DNA of 64,000 nt. It comes from Mycolicibacterium hodleri. GTDB lineage: Bacteria > Actinomycetota > Actinomycetes > Mycobacteriales > Mycobacteriaceae. Below, one piece after another: positions 7,426 to 16,935 of this stretch. The position numbers were made by a program, and so were the translations under genes. Every line of letters starts with the position of its first letter. Positions within the stretch are counted from its first letter, which is position 1. The stretch is taken from NCBI RefSeq assembly GCF_025822245.1, contig NZ_JACKTL010000019.1, forward strand, positions 62,001-126,000, read 5' to 3'. Below the pieces are notes generated by a model. It saw only the letters and a list, made by a program, of their open reading frames with translations, did not search any database and had not been told where the DNA came from.

Positions 7426-9623
7426 GGGGTGCCTCCAGCATCCTCGAACGGGGTCATCAACTGCTCCAGGGTGATCGGCAGGTCGCGCAGCCGCTTGCCG
7501 GTGGCGTGGAAGATCGCGTTCGAAATCGCCGCGGGCACACCGCAGGTGCCGATCTCGCCGATCCCCCGCACCCCGACGGGATCGAGGCCGTAGTCGGGGA
7601 CGTCGACGAAGCCGATGTCGAACTCGGGTCGGTCGGCGTGCGTGGGCAAGTAGTACTCGCCGATGAGTTGCGCGAGGTGCACGTCGTAGGGCACCTGCTC
7701 GAGCAGAGCCATGCCAAGCCCGAACGTGATGCCGCCCATCACCTGGTTGCGGGCCAGCTTCGGGTTGAGCACCCGGCCACAGTCCATGACCGCGACCCAG
7801 CGCGTCACCGACACCCGGCCGATCTCCTCGTCGACCGTGACCTCGCAGAAGTGCGCGCCGAACGACTGGGACACGGGCCCGTCGTCAGCGGCGCCGTCAC
7901 TGGTCGTGGTGAAGCTCAGAGTTTCGAGTTGCCCGGGGCTGAGGCCGTCCAGTCGACCGCCCATGTCGTCCAAGCGCTTTCGCCATTCGGTGGCGGCCTG
8001 GTGCACGGCAGAGCCGACGGTGGCCGTCGTCTGCGACGCCCCGCTGTAGGGCGCGTCGGGAAACAGCGAGTCGCCGGAGTCGAAGCCCACCACCGCGACG
8101 TCGAGGCCCGCGGCATCCGCGGCGATCTGGGTCATCACGGTGCGGACGCCCGTGCCGACCTCGTGGGTGGCCGACGAGAACCGCACCTGGCCGGAGGCGT
8201 CGGTGGTGACGCGGCAACTCGCGGGCATGCGTCGGCCGGGGTAGGTGGCGGTGGCCATGCCCCAGCCCACCTGGAGACCGTCCCGGCGAAGCGACCGCGG
8301 GGCCATCGGACGTTGCGCCCACCCGAAGCGCTCCGCGCCCTGCAGATAACACTCGCGCAGATGCTTGCCCGACCATGCCTTGCCGCTGGCCTGGTCGTGG
8401 TCGGTGTCGTTGCGCAGGCGCAGTTCGAGCGGGTCGACGCCCGCGGCGTAGGCCAGTTCGTCCATCGCGACTTCGAGGGCGAACAGGCCCGGCGCCTCCC
8501 CTGGACCCCGCATGAAACACGGTGTGGGGTAGTTGATCCGGGCGACGGTGTGCGAGACGACCAGCCGCGGCGAATCGTAGAGGAACCGAGCCGAGAGGCC
8601 GACGGGTTCGCAAAAGTGCGCGACGGTGGACGTCTCGGTCAGGGTGTGTTGCTCGGTGCTCAGGATGTGCGCCGACTCGTCGGCGACCAGGGACAGGTGC
8701 TGCTCGGTGCGGGGGCGATGACCGGTGGAGGAGAACATCTGCTCGCGGGTCAGCACCAGCTTGACGGGACGCCCAACCTCTCGCGCGGCGACGGCGCACA
8801 GCGCGACGTGCATCCAGAGGAAGCTCTTGGAGCCGAATGCGCCGCCGACGAGTGGAGACAGGATGCGCACCTTGGCCTCGGGAATGCCGAGATAGGCGGC
8901 CAGCGCCATGCGTTCCCCGGTGATCCACCGGGTGGTGTCGTGGACGGTGAGGACGTCGTCGTCCCACTGCGCGATCGTCGCCGACAGCTCGATCGGGTAG
9001 TGCGTGTTCAGCGGGGTGGTGTAGGTGGCCGAAACCGTTGCGGCGCCCGTGGGTTCGTCGTCGGCGCCGCGGCTGTCCTGCAGCTTCTCCTCGCTGAGCT
9101 TGACGAAGTGGTCCGGCTGATAGACGCCGTGGCGGATGGCCCCGTCGTCGTCTCCGGCGCAGGCCCCCTCGTCGAGCACCGCTCGGGCGCTGAGCTGAGG
9201 TGCGGCGGTCTCGTAGGCCAGCTCGAACGTCGACGCCGCGGCGGTGGCGTTCTCCAGCGTGTCCGCGACCACCAGGGCCATGTGCTGGCCGACGTGTTGC
9301 ACGGTCAGGTCGGACAGCGGTGGGCGTCGCTCCAGGGGCAGGTCGTCGCTCATCTGGGTTGGCGGGGCGTGCAGCGGAGGGCAATTCAGCGGAGTCAGGA
9401 CGTGCAGTACTCCCGGCGCGGCGAGGGCACGCTCGGTGCTGGCCCGTAGCGAGTCGGCGGTGACGGTGCCGTGCGGGATCTCCGATTGCACCAGCGCGGC
9501 GTACGTGGTTCCCGAGACGACGACGTCGGCGGTGTAGGTAGCGTGCCCGGTCACCTTCTCGATGCCCTCGACTCGGTTCATCGGCGTGCCGACGATCGCC
9601 GTCGCGTCCGCGGTCGACGTCAT
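7422..9623 (-). CDS. molybdenum hydroxylase large (molybdopterin-binding) subunit
   Basis: A subunit of about 733 residues and the first gene of the operon. The start is ATG 9623: a GGGCGAGGG tract lies just upstream, and the eight in-frame codons before it would be the ribosome site itself. Recognisable parts are the ammonia-lyase-like N-terminal domain (EGIEKVTGHATYTADV), the molybdopterin-binding motif GGAFGSK, the FMRGPGEAPG segment and the C-terminal GIGEIGTCGVPAAISNA, whose conserved glutamate acts as base in this family. The enzyme hydroxylates an aldehyde or N-heteroaromatic carbon with water as oxygen donor. The substrate is unknown; the PaoB-like partner favours aldehydes. A molybdopterin cytosine dinucleotide form of the cofactor is inferred from the family. 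Confidence 0.9.
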   Translation of the reverse strand: MTSTADATAIVGTPMNRVEGIEKVTGHATYTADVVVSGTTYAALVQSEIPHGTVTADSLRASTERALAAPGVLHVLTPLNCPPLHAPPTQMSDDLPLERRPPLSDLTVQHVGQHMALVVADTLENATAAASTFELAYETAAPQLSARAVLDEGACAGDDDGAIRHGVYQPDHFVKLSEEKLQDSRGADDEPTGAATVSATYTTPLNTHYPIELSATIAQWDDDVLTVHDTTRWITGERMALAAYLGIPEAKVRILSPLVGGAFGSKSFLWMHVALCAVAAREVGRPVKLVLTREQMFSSTGHRPRTEQHLSLVADESAHILSTEQHTLTETSTVAHFCEPVGLSARFLYDSPRLVVSHTVARINYPTPCFMRGPGEAPGLFALEVAMDELAYAAGVDPLELRLRNDTDHDQASGKAWSGKHLRECYLQGAERFGWAQRPMAPRSLRRDGLQVGWGMATATYPGRRMPASCRVTTDASGQVRFSSATHEVGTGVRTVMTQIAADAAGLDVAVVGFDSGDSLFPDAPYSGASQTTATVGSAVHQAATEWRKRLDDMGGRLDGLSPGQLETLSFTTTSDGAADDGPVSQSFGAHFCEVTVDEEIGRVSVTRWVAVMDCGRVLNPKLARNQVMGGITFGLGMALLEQVPYDVHLAQLIGEYYLPTHADRPEFDIGFVDVPDYGLDPVGVRGIGEIGTCGVPAAISNAIFHATGKRLRDLPITLEQLMTPFEDAGGTP

Positions 9624-9680
9624 GTCATCACCCTCGCCCCTCAACACAGTTCACGTCGACGCTGCTGGCCACCAATACGA

Positions 9681-9698
9681 ATACCCGCTAGCGGGTAT
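9681..9698. promoter_or_regulatory. perfect 18-bp palindrome, candidate operator
   Basis: ATACCCGCTAGCGGGTAT is a perfect inverted repeat with 9-bp arms and no loop. It covers the stop codon of the FAD monooxygenase and lies about 58 nt upstream of the molybdenum hydroxylase large-subunit start, in the same direction. A palindrome without a loop is more typical of a dimeric repressor site than of a terminator. No TetR/GntR-type gene is adjacent, so the cognate regulator is unknown. Confidence 0.45.
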
Positions 9699-10863
9699 CG
9701 GCGCATGCCGAATGATCGGGACCGGCTGGGCCGAGCAGGGACTGGGCGGCCAATCGCATGCCCGACCGCGCCACCGATTCGAGGTGTGCCAACCGGTGCG
9801 CCTCCCAGGAACCGAGCCGCTGCTGGGACAGGCCCGCGGGCGGCCGCCAGCCGTGGAGGGCATGCGCCAGAGTCGCGGCGTCACCGAGCGCCTTGGACGT
9901 GCCGGAGGCGGTGTGCGGGCGGACCGTTCCCGCCGCGTCGCCGAGGAGCATCACGTGGTCGGCGACCATCCGCGCCGGCGGCAGGTCGAACACCGGTTGC
10001 ATGAATACGTGCGACTGCTCGACCAGCTCGACGAAGGGGCCTGGCAGCGTCCGTTCGGCCAGTGCGGTCACCTCGGTCCGATTCTCCGCCGTCAGCTCCC
10101 CCGGTGGCAGGAAGTTGTCGTAGCGCCGGCCGGACGTGCCGGTGAGCAGCCGTCCGAGGCTGCTCTCGGCGGTGTTGACGTACCAGACCCAGTTGACGCG
10201 CCGCGAGCCACGTTCCAGCTCTCCGTTCGCACCGGGAACCAGGTAGCAGAGCATCTGCATTCCGGGGGCGCCGAATGAGGTGAACCGCTCGGCGACCAGG
10301 TCGACCAGGTGCGCGGGCAACTCCGCCTCCGGCTCGAGTCCGCGCCAGGCGACGTAGCCCGCGTAGGCGATGTCGCCGGGCAGCCGCAGCAGGCTGCGCG
10401 TGGTGGACCCGACGCCGTCGGCTCCGATCAGAAGATCGGTCGTCGTCCGGTGGCCGTCGGCGAATGTCGCAGTGACACGGTCACTTTCGACACTCAGATC
10501 GTGAAGTTCGCTGCCGAGGCGGTAGCAGACGTCGCCGAGCGGGGCCCGCAGCGCGCCGTACAGGGTGTCCCACGCCGTCATCCACTGCGGCGCCTCGTAA
10601 CGACCGACGCGGCCGTCTCGGTGCAGTTGCTGACGTTCGTGCAGCAGAACGCTGACCGACGGCACCGAGACGCCGAGGCGGGCCAACAGCGATTCGACCT
10701 CGGCCTGCATGACGATGCCGGCGCCGCGCGGTTGGGTGCGGTCGACCGACCGCTCGTAGACGGTGACGTCGCCGCCGATGGACCGCAGCTCGTGGGCGGC
10801 CGCGAGCCCGCCGACGGACCCGCCGACGATCGCGGCCGTGAACGGGTGGGCGGCGGTGTGCAT
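9688..10863 (-). CDS. FAD-dependent aromatic monooxygenase (2,6-dihydroxypyridine 3-monooxygenase-like)
   Basis: A 391-residue group A flavin monooxygenase starting at ATG 10863. The Rossmann motif is VGGSVGGLAAAHELR, followed by the Glu-Arg of VYERS; the NAD(P)H/FAD motif DG appears as IGADGVGST, and the second FAD motif is LLGDAAGTVRPH with the distinctive SGTSKALGDA. RPH plus a KAxxDA helix is typical of the 2,6-dihydroxypyridine hydroxylase branch. It would hydroxylate an activated aromatic or pyridine ring using NAD(P)H and O2. A second member of the family is encoded at 15717-16907. It lies upstream of the Mo-hydroxylase operon on the same strand and may be transcribed with it. The substrate is inferred only to class. 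Confidence 0.82.
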   Translation of the reverse strand: MHTAAHPFTAAIVGGSVGGLAAAHELRSIGGDVTVYERSVDRTQPRGAGIVMQAEVESLLARLGVSVPSVSVLLHERQQLHRDGRVGRYEAPQWMTAWDTLYGALRAPLGDVCYRLGSELHDLSVESDRVTATFADGHRTTTDLLIGADGVGSTTRSLLRLPGDIAYAGYVAWRGLEPEAELPAHLVDLVAERFTSFGAPGMQMLCYLVPGANGELERGSRRVNWVWYVNTAESSLGRLLTGTSGRRYDNFLPPGELTAENRTEVTALAERTLPGPFVELVEQSHVFMQPVFDLPPARMVADHVMLLGDAAGTVRPHTASGTSKALGDAATLAHALHGWRPPAGLSQQRLGSWEAHRLAHLESVARSGMRLAAQSLLGPAGPDHSACADTR

Positions 10864-10938
10864 GACACCAGCCTGGTCTGGCGCGCAGCCGTCGGCAATG
10901 TCGCCGTTCACACACCTCGACCAGAAGCATGTACCGCC

Positions 10939-12714
10939 CTACACCGACGCCACGTCCAGCACCGTCAGCGCGGCGCTGAACTGCAACGCGACCGACGGGT
11001 CGGCGAGGTCGACGTCGCAGAGCTGTTCGATGCGTCGAAGGCGCTGGGTGACGGTGTTCGGGTGGATGTGCAGGGCACCGGCCGTCCGGCTCCGGTCGAG
11101 CTTGCAGGCGAAGTGGGTACGCAGCGTCTCGACCAGGTCGGTCCGGTGGACGGCGTCGTAGTCGAGCAGTGGACCCAGCGTGCGCCCGGCGAAGTCGACC
11201 AATTGCGTCGAGTCCTCTAGTTGCAGCAGCAGGCCAAGCACGCCCAGATCGTCCAGCCGCACCACGGTATTGGTGCGACCGGCGCGCATCGCGATGTCCA
11301 GCGCACCCCTTGCCGTGCGGTACGCCTCGCCGTAGCCGTGCGCCCCCGGCGCCGACACCGCCACGGTCGCGTCGGCCGACCTGGACACCGAACCCATTGC
11401 CCGGCGGATCAATTCGGCGGCGTCGTCGCTGGGTTGGCCGTCGACCGGCCACAACGTCACCACGTTGCCGCGATGCATCGCGGTCAGGGGTCGGGGGCGA
11501 CGCGCGTGGGCGAGATCGGCGACGAGCGACAGCGACCGCTGGTAGAGCCGGCTGTCGGCAGGCTCGTCCGCCGAGCCCAGCGCACCCACCACGACGACGT
11601 GCGGTCGGCTGGGATCGTGGCCCAGCCGCTGCGCCCGCTGCACCAGCTGCTCGGAGACGTTCGGCCCGCTGCTGAACAGCTCGGCCAGCAGCTCGCCGCG
11701 CAACCGGTGCTCCACCTCGGCGGCCGTCCGAATGCGCAGCAGCTCCAGCGAGATCACGATCGACGCGTGCTCGACGGCGCGCACGCCGACCGGGTCCAAC
11801 GCCGATCCCGCACGGGGGAACCAGATTCGGGCCACGGCCTCGTCTCCCAGCCAGGCGACGGAGACGAAGTACGCCGAACCGTCGTCACCGTCGAGCAGCA
11901 CCGGGGCCGAGGCAATCGACCCGTCGACCACGGCCGACGCGCGCCAGTCGTCGTCGGGCAGCTCGGTGGCGTCACCGGCGGTGGCGAGGACGACGTTGCG
12001 GGCGTCGTCGATCAGCACCGGACGCCCGATCAACTCCGCGAGTACCGCCGCGATGCCGCTCAGTCCACCCGACCTCAAGGTCACCGACAGGAGGCGCTCG
12101 TGGATCTGCTCCGATCGGGTCAGCGCGTCGCGTTGTTCGCGCAGCGAGTCGTTGAGTTGGCGGAGTTGGTCGAGTCGGCTGGCCGACGTCAGCGCTATCG
12201 CGGCGTGATTCGCCAACAGGGTCAGCCGTTCCACCTCGCTGCCGGTGAACGTGTGGACGGGGGCGTAGTACCCGTTGAGGGTGCCCAGGATCTGGTCGCC
12301 GGCGACGAGCGGCACGCAGATAATGGCCCGATAACCCTGCTCGCGGGCGACGCCGCCCCATGGCGTGAACTCGGCCTCCGCGTCGATGTCGCGGATCGCC
12401 ACGGCCGTGCCCGCGTGGAACGCCCGGCTCGACGGTGAGCCACTGTCGAGTCGGACCGGTCGATCGGTGTTGACCCGGGTCACGTACTCGGCCGACAAGC
12501 CACTCCACCCCGCGATGACGAGGGCTTCGCCGTCGGCGTCCGGCGTCAGCACGCCGCAGAAGTCGTACCCCAGTAGCGATCTCGCGGTGTCGGCGACGAG
12601 GTCGAGGACATGGCGTAGGTCGCTGGCCGAGGTGGACGCCGAACTCAGCTCGCGCAGCGCGCTCAGCCACGTGACCAGCTCGGCGTCCGGCCGCCGTCCC
12701 GCATCCACCGACAT
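10939..12714 (-). CDS. PucR/CdaR-family transcriptional regulator with N-terminal GAF domain
   Basis: About 591 residues. The N-terminal part (roughly residues 20-175) is a GAF sensor domain (LLGYDFCGVLTPDADG, AIICVPLVAGDQILGTLNGYY), then a coiled linker (LDQLRQLNDSLREQRDAL), a middle region of the CdaR GGDEF-like type and a C-terminal PucR helix-turn-helix (RTAGALHIHPNTVTQRLRRIE). Such proteins activate catabolic operons in response to a small molecule bound by GAF. The gene is divergent from the aldehyde dehydrogenase operon and followed on its own strand by the monooxygenase, so it probably controls both arms of the island. Starts at 12714 or 12726 are both possible; the longer open frame runs into the divergent gene and is unlikely. 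Confidence 0.85.
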   Translation of the reverse strand: MSVDAGRRPDAELVTWLSALRELSSASTSASDLRHVLDLVADTARSLLGYDFCGVLTPDADGEALVIAGWSGLSAEYVTRVNTDRPVRLDSGSPSSRAFHAGTAVAIRDIDAEAEFTPWGGVAREQGYRAIICVPLVAGDQILGTLNGYYAPVHTFTGSEVERLTLLANHAAIALTSASRLDQLRQLNDSLREQRDALTRSEQIHERLLSVTLRSGGLSGIAAVLAELIGRPVLIDDARNVVLATAGDATELPDDDWRASAVVDGSIASAPVLLDGDDGSAYFVSVAWLGDEAVARIWFPRAGSALDPVGVRAVEHASIVISLELLRIRTAAEVEHRLRGELLAELFSSGPNVSEQLVQRAQRLGHDPSRPHVVVVGALGSADEPADSRLYQRSLSLVADLAHARRPRPLTAMHRGNVVTLWPVDGQPSDDAAELIRRAMGSVSRSADATVAVSAPGAHGYGEAYRTARGALDIAMRAGRTNTVVRLDDLGVLGLLLQLEDSTQLVDFAGRTLGPLLDYDAVHRTDLVETLRTHFACKLDRSRTAGALHIHPNTVTQRLRRIEQLCDVDLADPSVALQFSAALTVLDVASV

Positions 12715-12817
12715 GCCGACCAGCATCCCACGCGAGTGTTCTGGGACACACAGCATTGGTCGAATAATGTTTCGCTCGACATTGAGGGCGGCGGGGACTG
12801 TGACGACACTCATAGAC
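12715..12817. promoter_or_regulatory. divergent promoter region between regulator and ALDH operon
   Basis: About 100 nt separate the start of the PucR-type regulator (minus) from the ATG of the aldehyde dehydrogenase (plus). The stretch is locally AT-richer (ATTGGTCGAATAATGTTTCG), as expected of promoters. No clear inverted repeat identifies the operator. Confidence 0.45.
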
Positions 12818-14308
12818 ATGACCACCACCGCCCAAGATCCGGCCGCGACTGCCTCACCGTTCGACGAGGGCGTTCGCGACATCGTCAACCCCGCGACCGG
12901 CGCCGTCATCGCGACGGTCACCGAACACGGCGCCGCCGGCGTCGACGCGGCGGTCGCCAAGGCCAAGGCGGCATTCGAGAGCGGGCCGTGGCCCGCCCTG
13001 GTCCGCAGTCAACGCGCCCGCCTGCTGCTGCGCATCGCCGACGCGATCGAGGCGAACTCCGACCGGCTCTACACCCTGGAGGCTCAGAACAACGGACGGC
13101 CGATCACCGAGACCCGCGCGCAGCTGTCCCGGGTGCCGGAGTGGTTCCGCTACAACGCGGGCCTGCTGGCCGCCCAGCGCCAAGCGGTGCTGCCCGGCGA
13201 CGGGCCGTACCTGACCTACCAGGAGCGCCGCCCGCTCGGCGTCTGCGGCATCATCACCCCGTTCAACCATCCCCTGCTCATCCTGGCCCGTAGCGTGTCC
13301 GCCGCCCTGGCCAACGGCAACACCGTCGTGGTCAAGCCGTCGGAGCTGACGCCGCTGACCACGCTGGTGCTGGCCGACATCATGGCCGAAGCCGGCCTGC
13401 CCGACGGCGTCGTGAACGTGGTCACCGGCGCCCGGGAGGCAGGCGCCCGGCTCACCCAGCATCCGGACGTCGCAAAGATCACGCTGACCGGCGGCACCGA
13501 GGCGGGCCGCGCCGCGGCGATCGCCACGGCGTCCCGCTTCGCCAGGGTCACCGCCGAACTCGGCGGCAAGACCCCCGTCCTCGTCTTCGACGACGTCGAT
13601 CCCGTCGTGGCCGCCGAGGGTGCCGCGTTCTCCGCCTTCGTCGCCGCGGGCCAATCCTGCGTCGCCGGTTCACGATTCCTGGTGCAGCGCAACGTGTACG
13701 ACGAGTTCGTCGCGGCCCTGTCGGCCCGCGCCCGCGCCATCCGCATCGGCGATCCCACCGACGCCGACACCCAGCTGGGTCCGCTGATCAGCGCTCGCCA
13801 ACGCGACAAGGTGCAGGCCCTGATCCGGACCGGAGTCGACGAAGGCGCCCAACTGGCCGCCGGCGGCGGGGTGCCGGAGCTGCCAGAAGCGTTGCGGGAG
13901 GGCTTCTTCCTGCAGCCCACCGTAATTGCCGACGCCACCATGGCCAACACCGTCGCCATGGAGGAGATCTTCGGCCCGGTCGCCGTCGTCATCCCGTTCG
14001 ACGACGAGGACGAGGCCGTGCGGATGGCCAACGACAACCGCTACGGCCTCGGCGCCGGAGTGTGGACCACCGACGTCGGGCGCGCGCACCGCGTCGCGTC
14101 GGCCATCGTGGCGGGCATGGTCTGGGTCAACGACCACCACCGCCTCGAACCGTCCCTGCCCTGGGGCGGAGTGAAGGAATCGGGTCTCGGCAAGGACGCC
14201 GGATCCGAGTCGTTCGACGACTTCTCCTGGATCAAGACCGTCGTCGTCCGCACCGCCGCCGATCACGTCGACTGGTACGGCGGTGCGGAACACGGCCGGT
14301 TGAACTGA
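12818..14308 (+). CDS. aldehyde dehydrogenase (NAD(P)-dependent)
   Basis: A 496-residue ALDH-superfamily enzyme. Key features in order: the cofactor-binding GIITPFNHPLL and VVVKPSELTPLT, the glycine motif LTGGTEAG, the general base glutamate in AELGGKTP, the nucleophilic cysteine in AAGQSCVAGSR and the EEIFGPVAVV motif near the C-terminus. It oxidises an aldehyde to an acid. First gene of a plus-strand run (ALDH, MFS, monooxygenase, cupin, Old Yellow Enzyme), opposite the PucR-type regulator. The start is ATG 12818; longer frames overlap the regulator. Together with the Mo-hydroxylase it gives the island two ways to oxidise an aldehyde, or successive steps of one pathway. Confidence 0.92.
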   Translation: MTTTAQDPAATASPFDEGVRDIVNPATGAVIATVTEHGAAGVDAAVAKAKAAFESGPWPALVRSQRARLLLRIADAIEANSDRLYTLEAQNNGRPITETRAQLSRVPEWFRYNAGLLAAQRQAVLPGDGPYLTYQERRPLGVCGIITPFNHPLLILARSVSAALANGNTVVVKPSELTPLTTLVLADIMAEAGLPDGVVNVVTGAREAGARLTQHPDVAKITLTGGTEAGRAAAIATASRFARVTAELGGKTPVLVFDDVDPVVAAEGAAFSAFVAAGQSCVAGSRFLVQRNVYDEFVAALSARARAIRIGDPTDADTQLGPLISARQRDKVQALIRTGVDEGAQLAAGGGVPELPEALREGFFLQPTVIADATMANTVAMEEIFGPVAVVIPFDDEDEAVRMANDNRYGLGAGVWTTDVGRAHRVASAIVAGMVWVNDHHRLEPSLPWGGVKESGLGKDAGSESFDDFSWIKTVVVRTAADHVDWYGGAEHGRLN

Positions 14309-14349
14309 TCCAACCTCCCCCAAAGACTCGTCGTACGAAAGGAACCCGC

Positions 14350-15720
14350 ATGACGTCCAGTACCGCACCACCGGCGGGGTGGCGCACGGAGATCACCCGC
14401 ACCCAGTGGCTCGTCCTCGCGGGCACCACCCTCGGCTGGGGTCTCGACGGCTTCGCCGGCAGCCTCTACATCCTGGTCCTCGGACCGGCGATGAGCGAGC
14501 TGCTCCCCAACAGCGGGCTACATGCGGGCCCCGCCACCATCGGCTACTACGGCGGCATGACCGTCGCCCTGTTCCTCATCGGCTGGGCCACGGGCGGCAT
14601 CCTGTTCGGCGTCCTGGCGGACTACTTCGGCCGCACCCGGGTGTTGTCGCTGGGCATCCTCACCTACGCCGTCTTCAGCGCGTTGGCGGCCTTCGCAGAC
14701 ACCTGGTGGCAGCTCGGAATCCTGCGCTTCATCGCGGGATTGGGCTCCGGGGTGGAGGCACCCGTCGGCGCGGCACTGATCGCCGAGACCTGGCGCAACC
14801 GCTTCCGGGCCCGCGCCGGCGGAATCATGATGTCGGGCTACGCCGCCGGCTTCTTCGCGGCGGCCGCCGCCTACGCCCTGTGGGGTAGCCACGGCTGGCG
14901 ACTGATGCTGGCGTTGGCCGGCCTTCCCGCACTCGTGGTGTGGTTCATCCGCCGCTACGTGCCCGAGCCCCCCGAGATCAACGCTCACCTGACCGCGCGC
15001 CGCGAGCGAAAGACCAACGGCACCAGGACGGCTGACGACCAGTTCGTCCTGCGCCGGCTGTTGGTACCGCCGTTCCGCCGGCCGATGCTGATCTGCACGG
15101 CCCTCGCGTCCGGTGCCCTGATCACGTTCTGGAGCGTGTCCACCTGGTACCCGCAGATCATCCGCCAGCTCACCGCCGCCGAGAACCTGCCGACCGGCCT
15201 GGCCGACCACCGCGTGGCCACCGCGGCCATGCTGTTCAACGCGGGCGGCATCGTCGGCTACGCCTCCTGGGGCTTCCTCGCCGACGCGATCGGCCGGCGC
15301 AAGGCGTTCCTGGTCAGCTTTGGCATCTCGGCGGTGACAGTGGCGTGGACCTTCCCGTTCGACCGTGGCTACACCGAATACCTGATCGTGATGCCACTTC
15401 TCGGCTTCGGTCTGTTCGGCGCACTGTCGGGGACGTTCATCTACGCCCCGGAGCTGTTCCCGCCCAGCGTTCGCGCCACCGCGCTGGCGGTGTGCAACAG
15501 CGTGGGCCGCTACGTCACCGCCCTCGGGCCACTCGCCGCGGGCGCCATCGCCACCTCGTGGTTCGGCGGCAACCTCGGCATCGCCACCGCGGTGGTGGCC
15601 GCCTTCGGCCTTATCGCCGTCGTCGGCCTGGCGTTCTGCAAGGAGACCCGCGGGGACGCCCTGCCCGCCGATCCCATTCCCTCACAACACCTTCAGTCCA
15701 CCGAGAAGAGCGCATCATGA
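14350..15720 (+). CDS. MFS transporter, aromatic-acid/sugar-type
   Basis: A 456-residue integral membrane protein with about 12 hydrophobic segments. The loop 2-3 signature is visible as GVLADYFGRTRVL and its second-half copy as FLADAIGRRKAFL; the motif GLGSGVEAPVGAALIAETW in helix 4 is close to the sialate/aromatic acid proton symporter branch. It ends with ELFPPSVRATAL and a short soluble tail. It most likely imports the substrate of the surrounding pathway with protons. An AAAGGA tract precedes the ATG. Its TGA overlaps the ATG of the next gene (ATGA), so the two are coupled. Confidence 0.88.
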   Translation: MTSSTAPPAGWRTEITRTQWLVLAGTTLGWGLDGFAGSLYILVLGPAMSELLPNSGLHAGPATIGYYGGMTVALFLIGWATGGILFGVLADYFGRTRVLSLGILTYAVFSALAAFADTWWQLGILRFIAGLGSGVEAPVGAALIAETWRNRFRARAGGIMMSGYAAGFFAAAAAYALWGSHGWRLMLALAGLPALVVWFIRRYVPEPPEINAHLTARRERKTNGTRTADDQFVLRRLLVPPFRRPMLICTALASGALITFWSVSTWYPQIIRQLTAAENLPTGLADHRVATAAMLFNAGGIVGYASWGFLADAIGRRKAFLVSFGISAVTVAWTFPFDRGYTEYLIVMPLLGFGLFGALSGTFIYAPELFPPSVRATALAVCNSVGRYVTALGPLAAGAIATSWFGGNLGIATAVVAAFGLIAVVGLAFCKETRGDALPADPIPSQHLQSTEKSAS

Positions 15721-16907
15721 CCGACTACTCCAACTCACGGGCCATCGTCGTCGGCGGGTCGATCGGCGGGCTCACCGCCGCGCTGCTGCTGCGGGACCTC
15801 GGATTCACCGTCGACGTCTACGAGCGGACCCCCACCGCGCTCGACGGCCGGGGCAGCGGCATCGTCCTGCAGCCGGACACGGTGCGCTGGTTCACCGAAC
15901 GCAGCACCCAGGACCTCGCCAACCTGAGCACGTCGACCTCCGCGGTCCAGTACCTCACCCCCGAGGGGGACGTGGAGTACCGCGAGGAGTGCACCTGGAC
16001 CTACACCTCGTGGGGCACGTTCTACCGCGCGCTGCTGGCCGACTTCGGCACCGCGCACTATCACTACGGCGAATACGCCTGCGGCTTCAGCGAATACGAC
16101 GACGGCGTCACCGTCCGATTCGTCAGTGGCCGGCGGGAGTCCGCCGACCTGGTGGTGTTCGCCGACGGGGTCACCTCCGTGGCGCGGCAACGGTTCGACC
16201 CCGAATCCGGGCTGCACTACTCGGGGTACGTCGGGTGGCGCGGCACGGTCGCGTTGCGCGACCTCGACGCCGCGACGCGGGACGTCCTGCAGGACGCCAT
16301 CACCTATCAGGTGATCCCCCACTCGCACATCACGATGTATCCGATCCCGGGCGAGAACGGTCTCGGCCTCGAAGACCGGCTGATGAACTACGTCTGGTAC
16401 CGCAACGTGCCCGCCGGGCCCGACCTGACGGAGATGCTGATCGACAAGCGTGGTTTCGCCGGCTCGGTGTCCGTGCACCCGGGCCAGGTGCAAGACCGCT
16501 ACGTCGACGAGATGAAGCAGACGGCCGCCGAGCGGATGGCACCGGCAATCGCGAACGTCATCCAGGCCACCGAAACCCCTTATCTTCAGGTCGTTTCCGA
16601 CAGCCGATCGGCACGCATGGCCATGGGGCGGGTGGCCCTCATCGGCGACGCCGCCTGTGCCGCCCGCCCGCACGCGGCGGCTGGAACGGCCAAGGCCGCG
16701 GCCGACGGGTGGGCGCTGGCCGCCGCGCTCGAGGAAGCCGGCGGCGACGTCGCCGCCGCACTGGTGAAGTGGGAGCCCGCCCAACTGCAGATGAGCGACG
16801 CCCTGTTGCGGCGCGTCGTGGCCATGGGCGAGCGTTCGCAGTTCAGCAACACCTGGACGCCCGGAGATCCCGATCTGCGCTTCGGGCTCTACGGCCCCGG
16901 CAAGTAA
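15717..16907 (+). CDS. FAD-dependent monooxygenase, paralogue of the 9.7-kb gene
   Basis: A 396-residue group A flavoprotein monooxygenase. Motifs: VGGSIGGLTAALLLRDLGF (FAD Rossmann fold), the Glu-Arg of VYERT, FADGVTSVARQRF (DG motif) and ALIGDAACAARPHAAAGTAK (second FAD site with the RPH of the 2,6-dihydroxypyridine hydroxylase group). It is the same subfamily as the protein encoded at 9688-10863 but clearly divergent, so the pair probably acts on two intermediates rather than being a recent duplication. It is coupled to the transporter gene by an ATGA overlap and followed by a cupin gene after 28 nt. Confidence 0.85.
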   Translation: MTDYSNSRAIVVGGSIGGLTAALLLRDLGFTVDVYERTPTALDGRGSGIVLQPDTVRWFTERSTQDLANLSTSTSAVQYLTPEGDVEYREECTWTYTSWGTFYRALLADFGTAHYHYGEYACGFSEYDDGVTVRFVSGRRESADLVVFADGVTSVARQRFDPESGLHYSGYVGWRGTVALRDLDAATRDVLQDAITYQVIPHSHITMYPIPGENGLGLEDRLMNYVWYRNVPAGPDLTEMLIDKRGFAGSVSVHPGQVQDRYVDEMKQTAAERMAPAIANVIQATETPYLQVVSDSRSARMAMGRVALIGDAACAARPHAAAGTAKAAADGWALAAALEEAGGDVAAALVKWEPAQLQMSDALLRRVVAMGERSQFSNTWTPGDPDLRFGLYGPGK

Positions 16908-16935
16908 CCAACTCCCACACACGAAGGACGACGAC

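Noticed and set aside
6902..7441. Upstream extension of the FAD-subunit frame
   Set aside because: It lies over the 2Fe-2S gene in another frame; the GTG at 6901 overlapping the preceding stop is the family start.
15345..15716. Upstream extension of the second FAD monooxygenase frame
   Set aside because: It overlaps the MFS gene and has no similarity; the ATGA junction at 15717 is the natural start.
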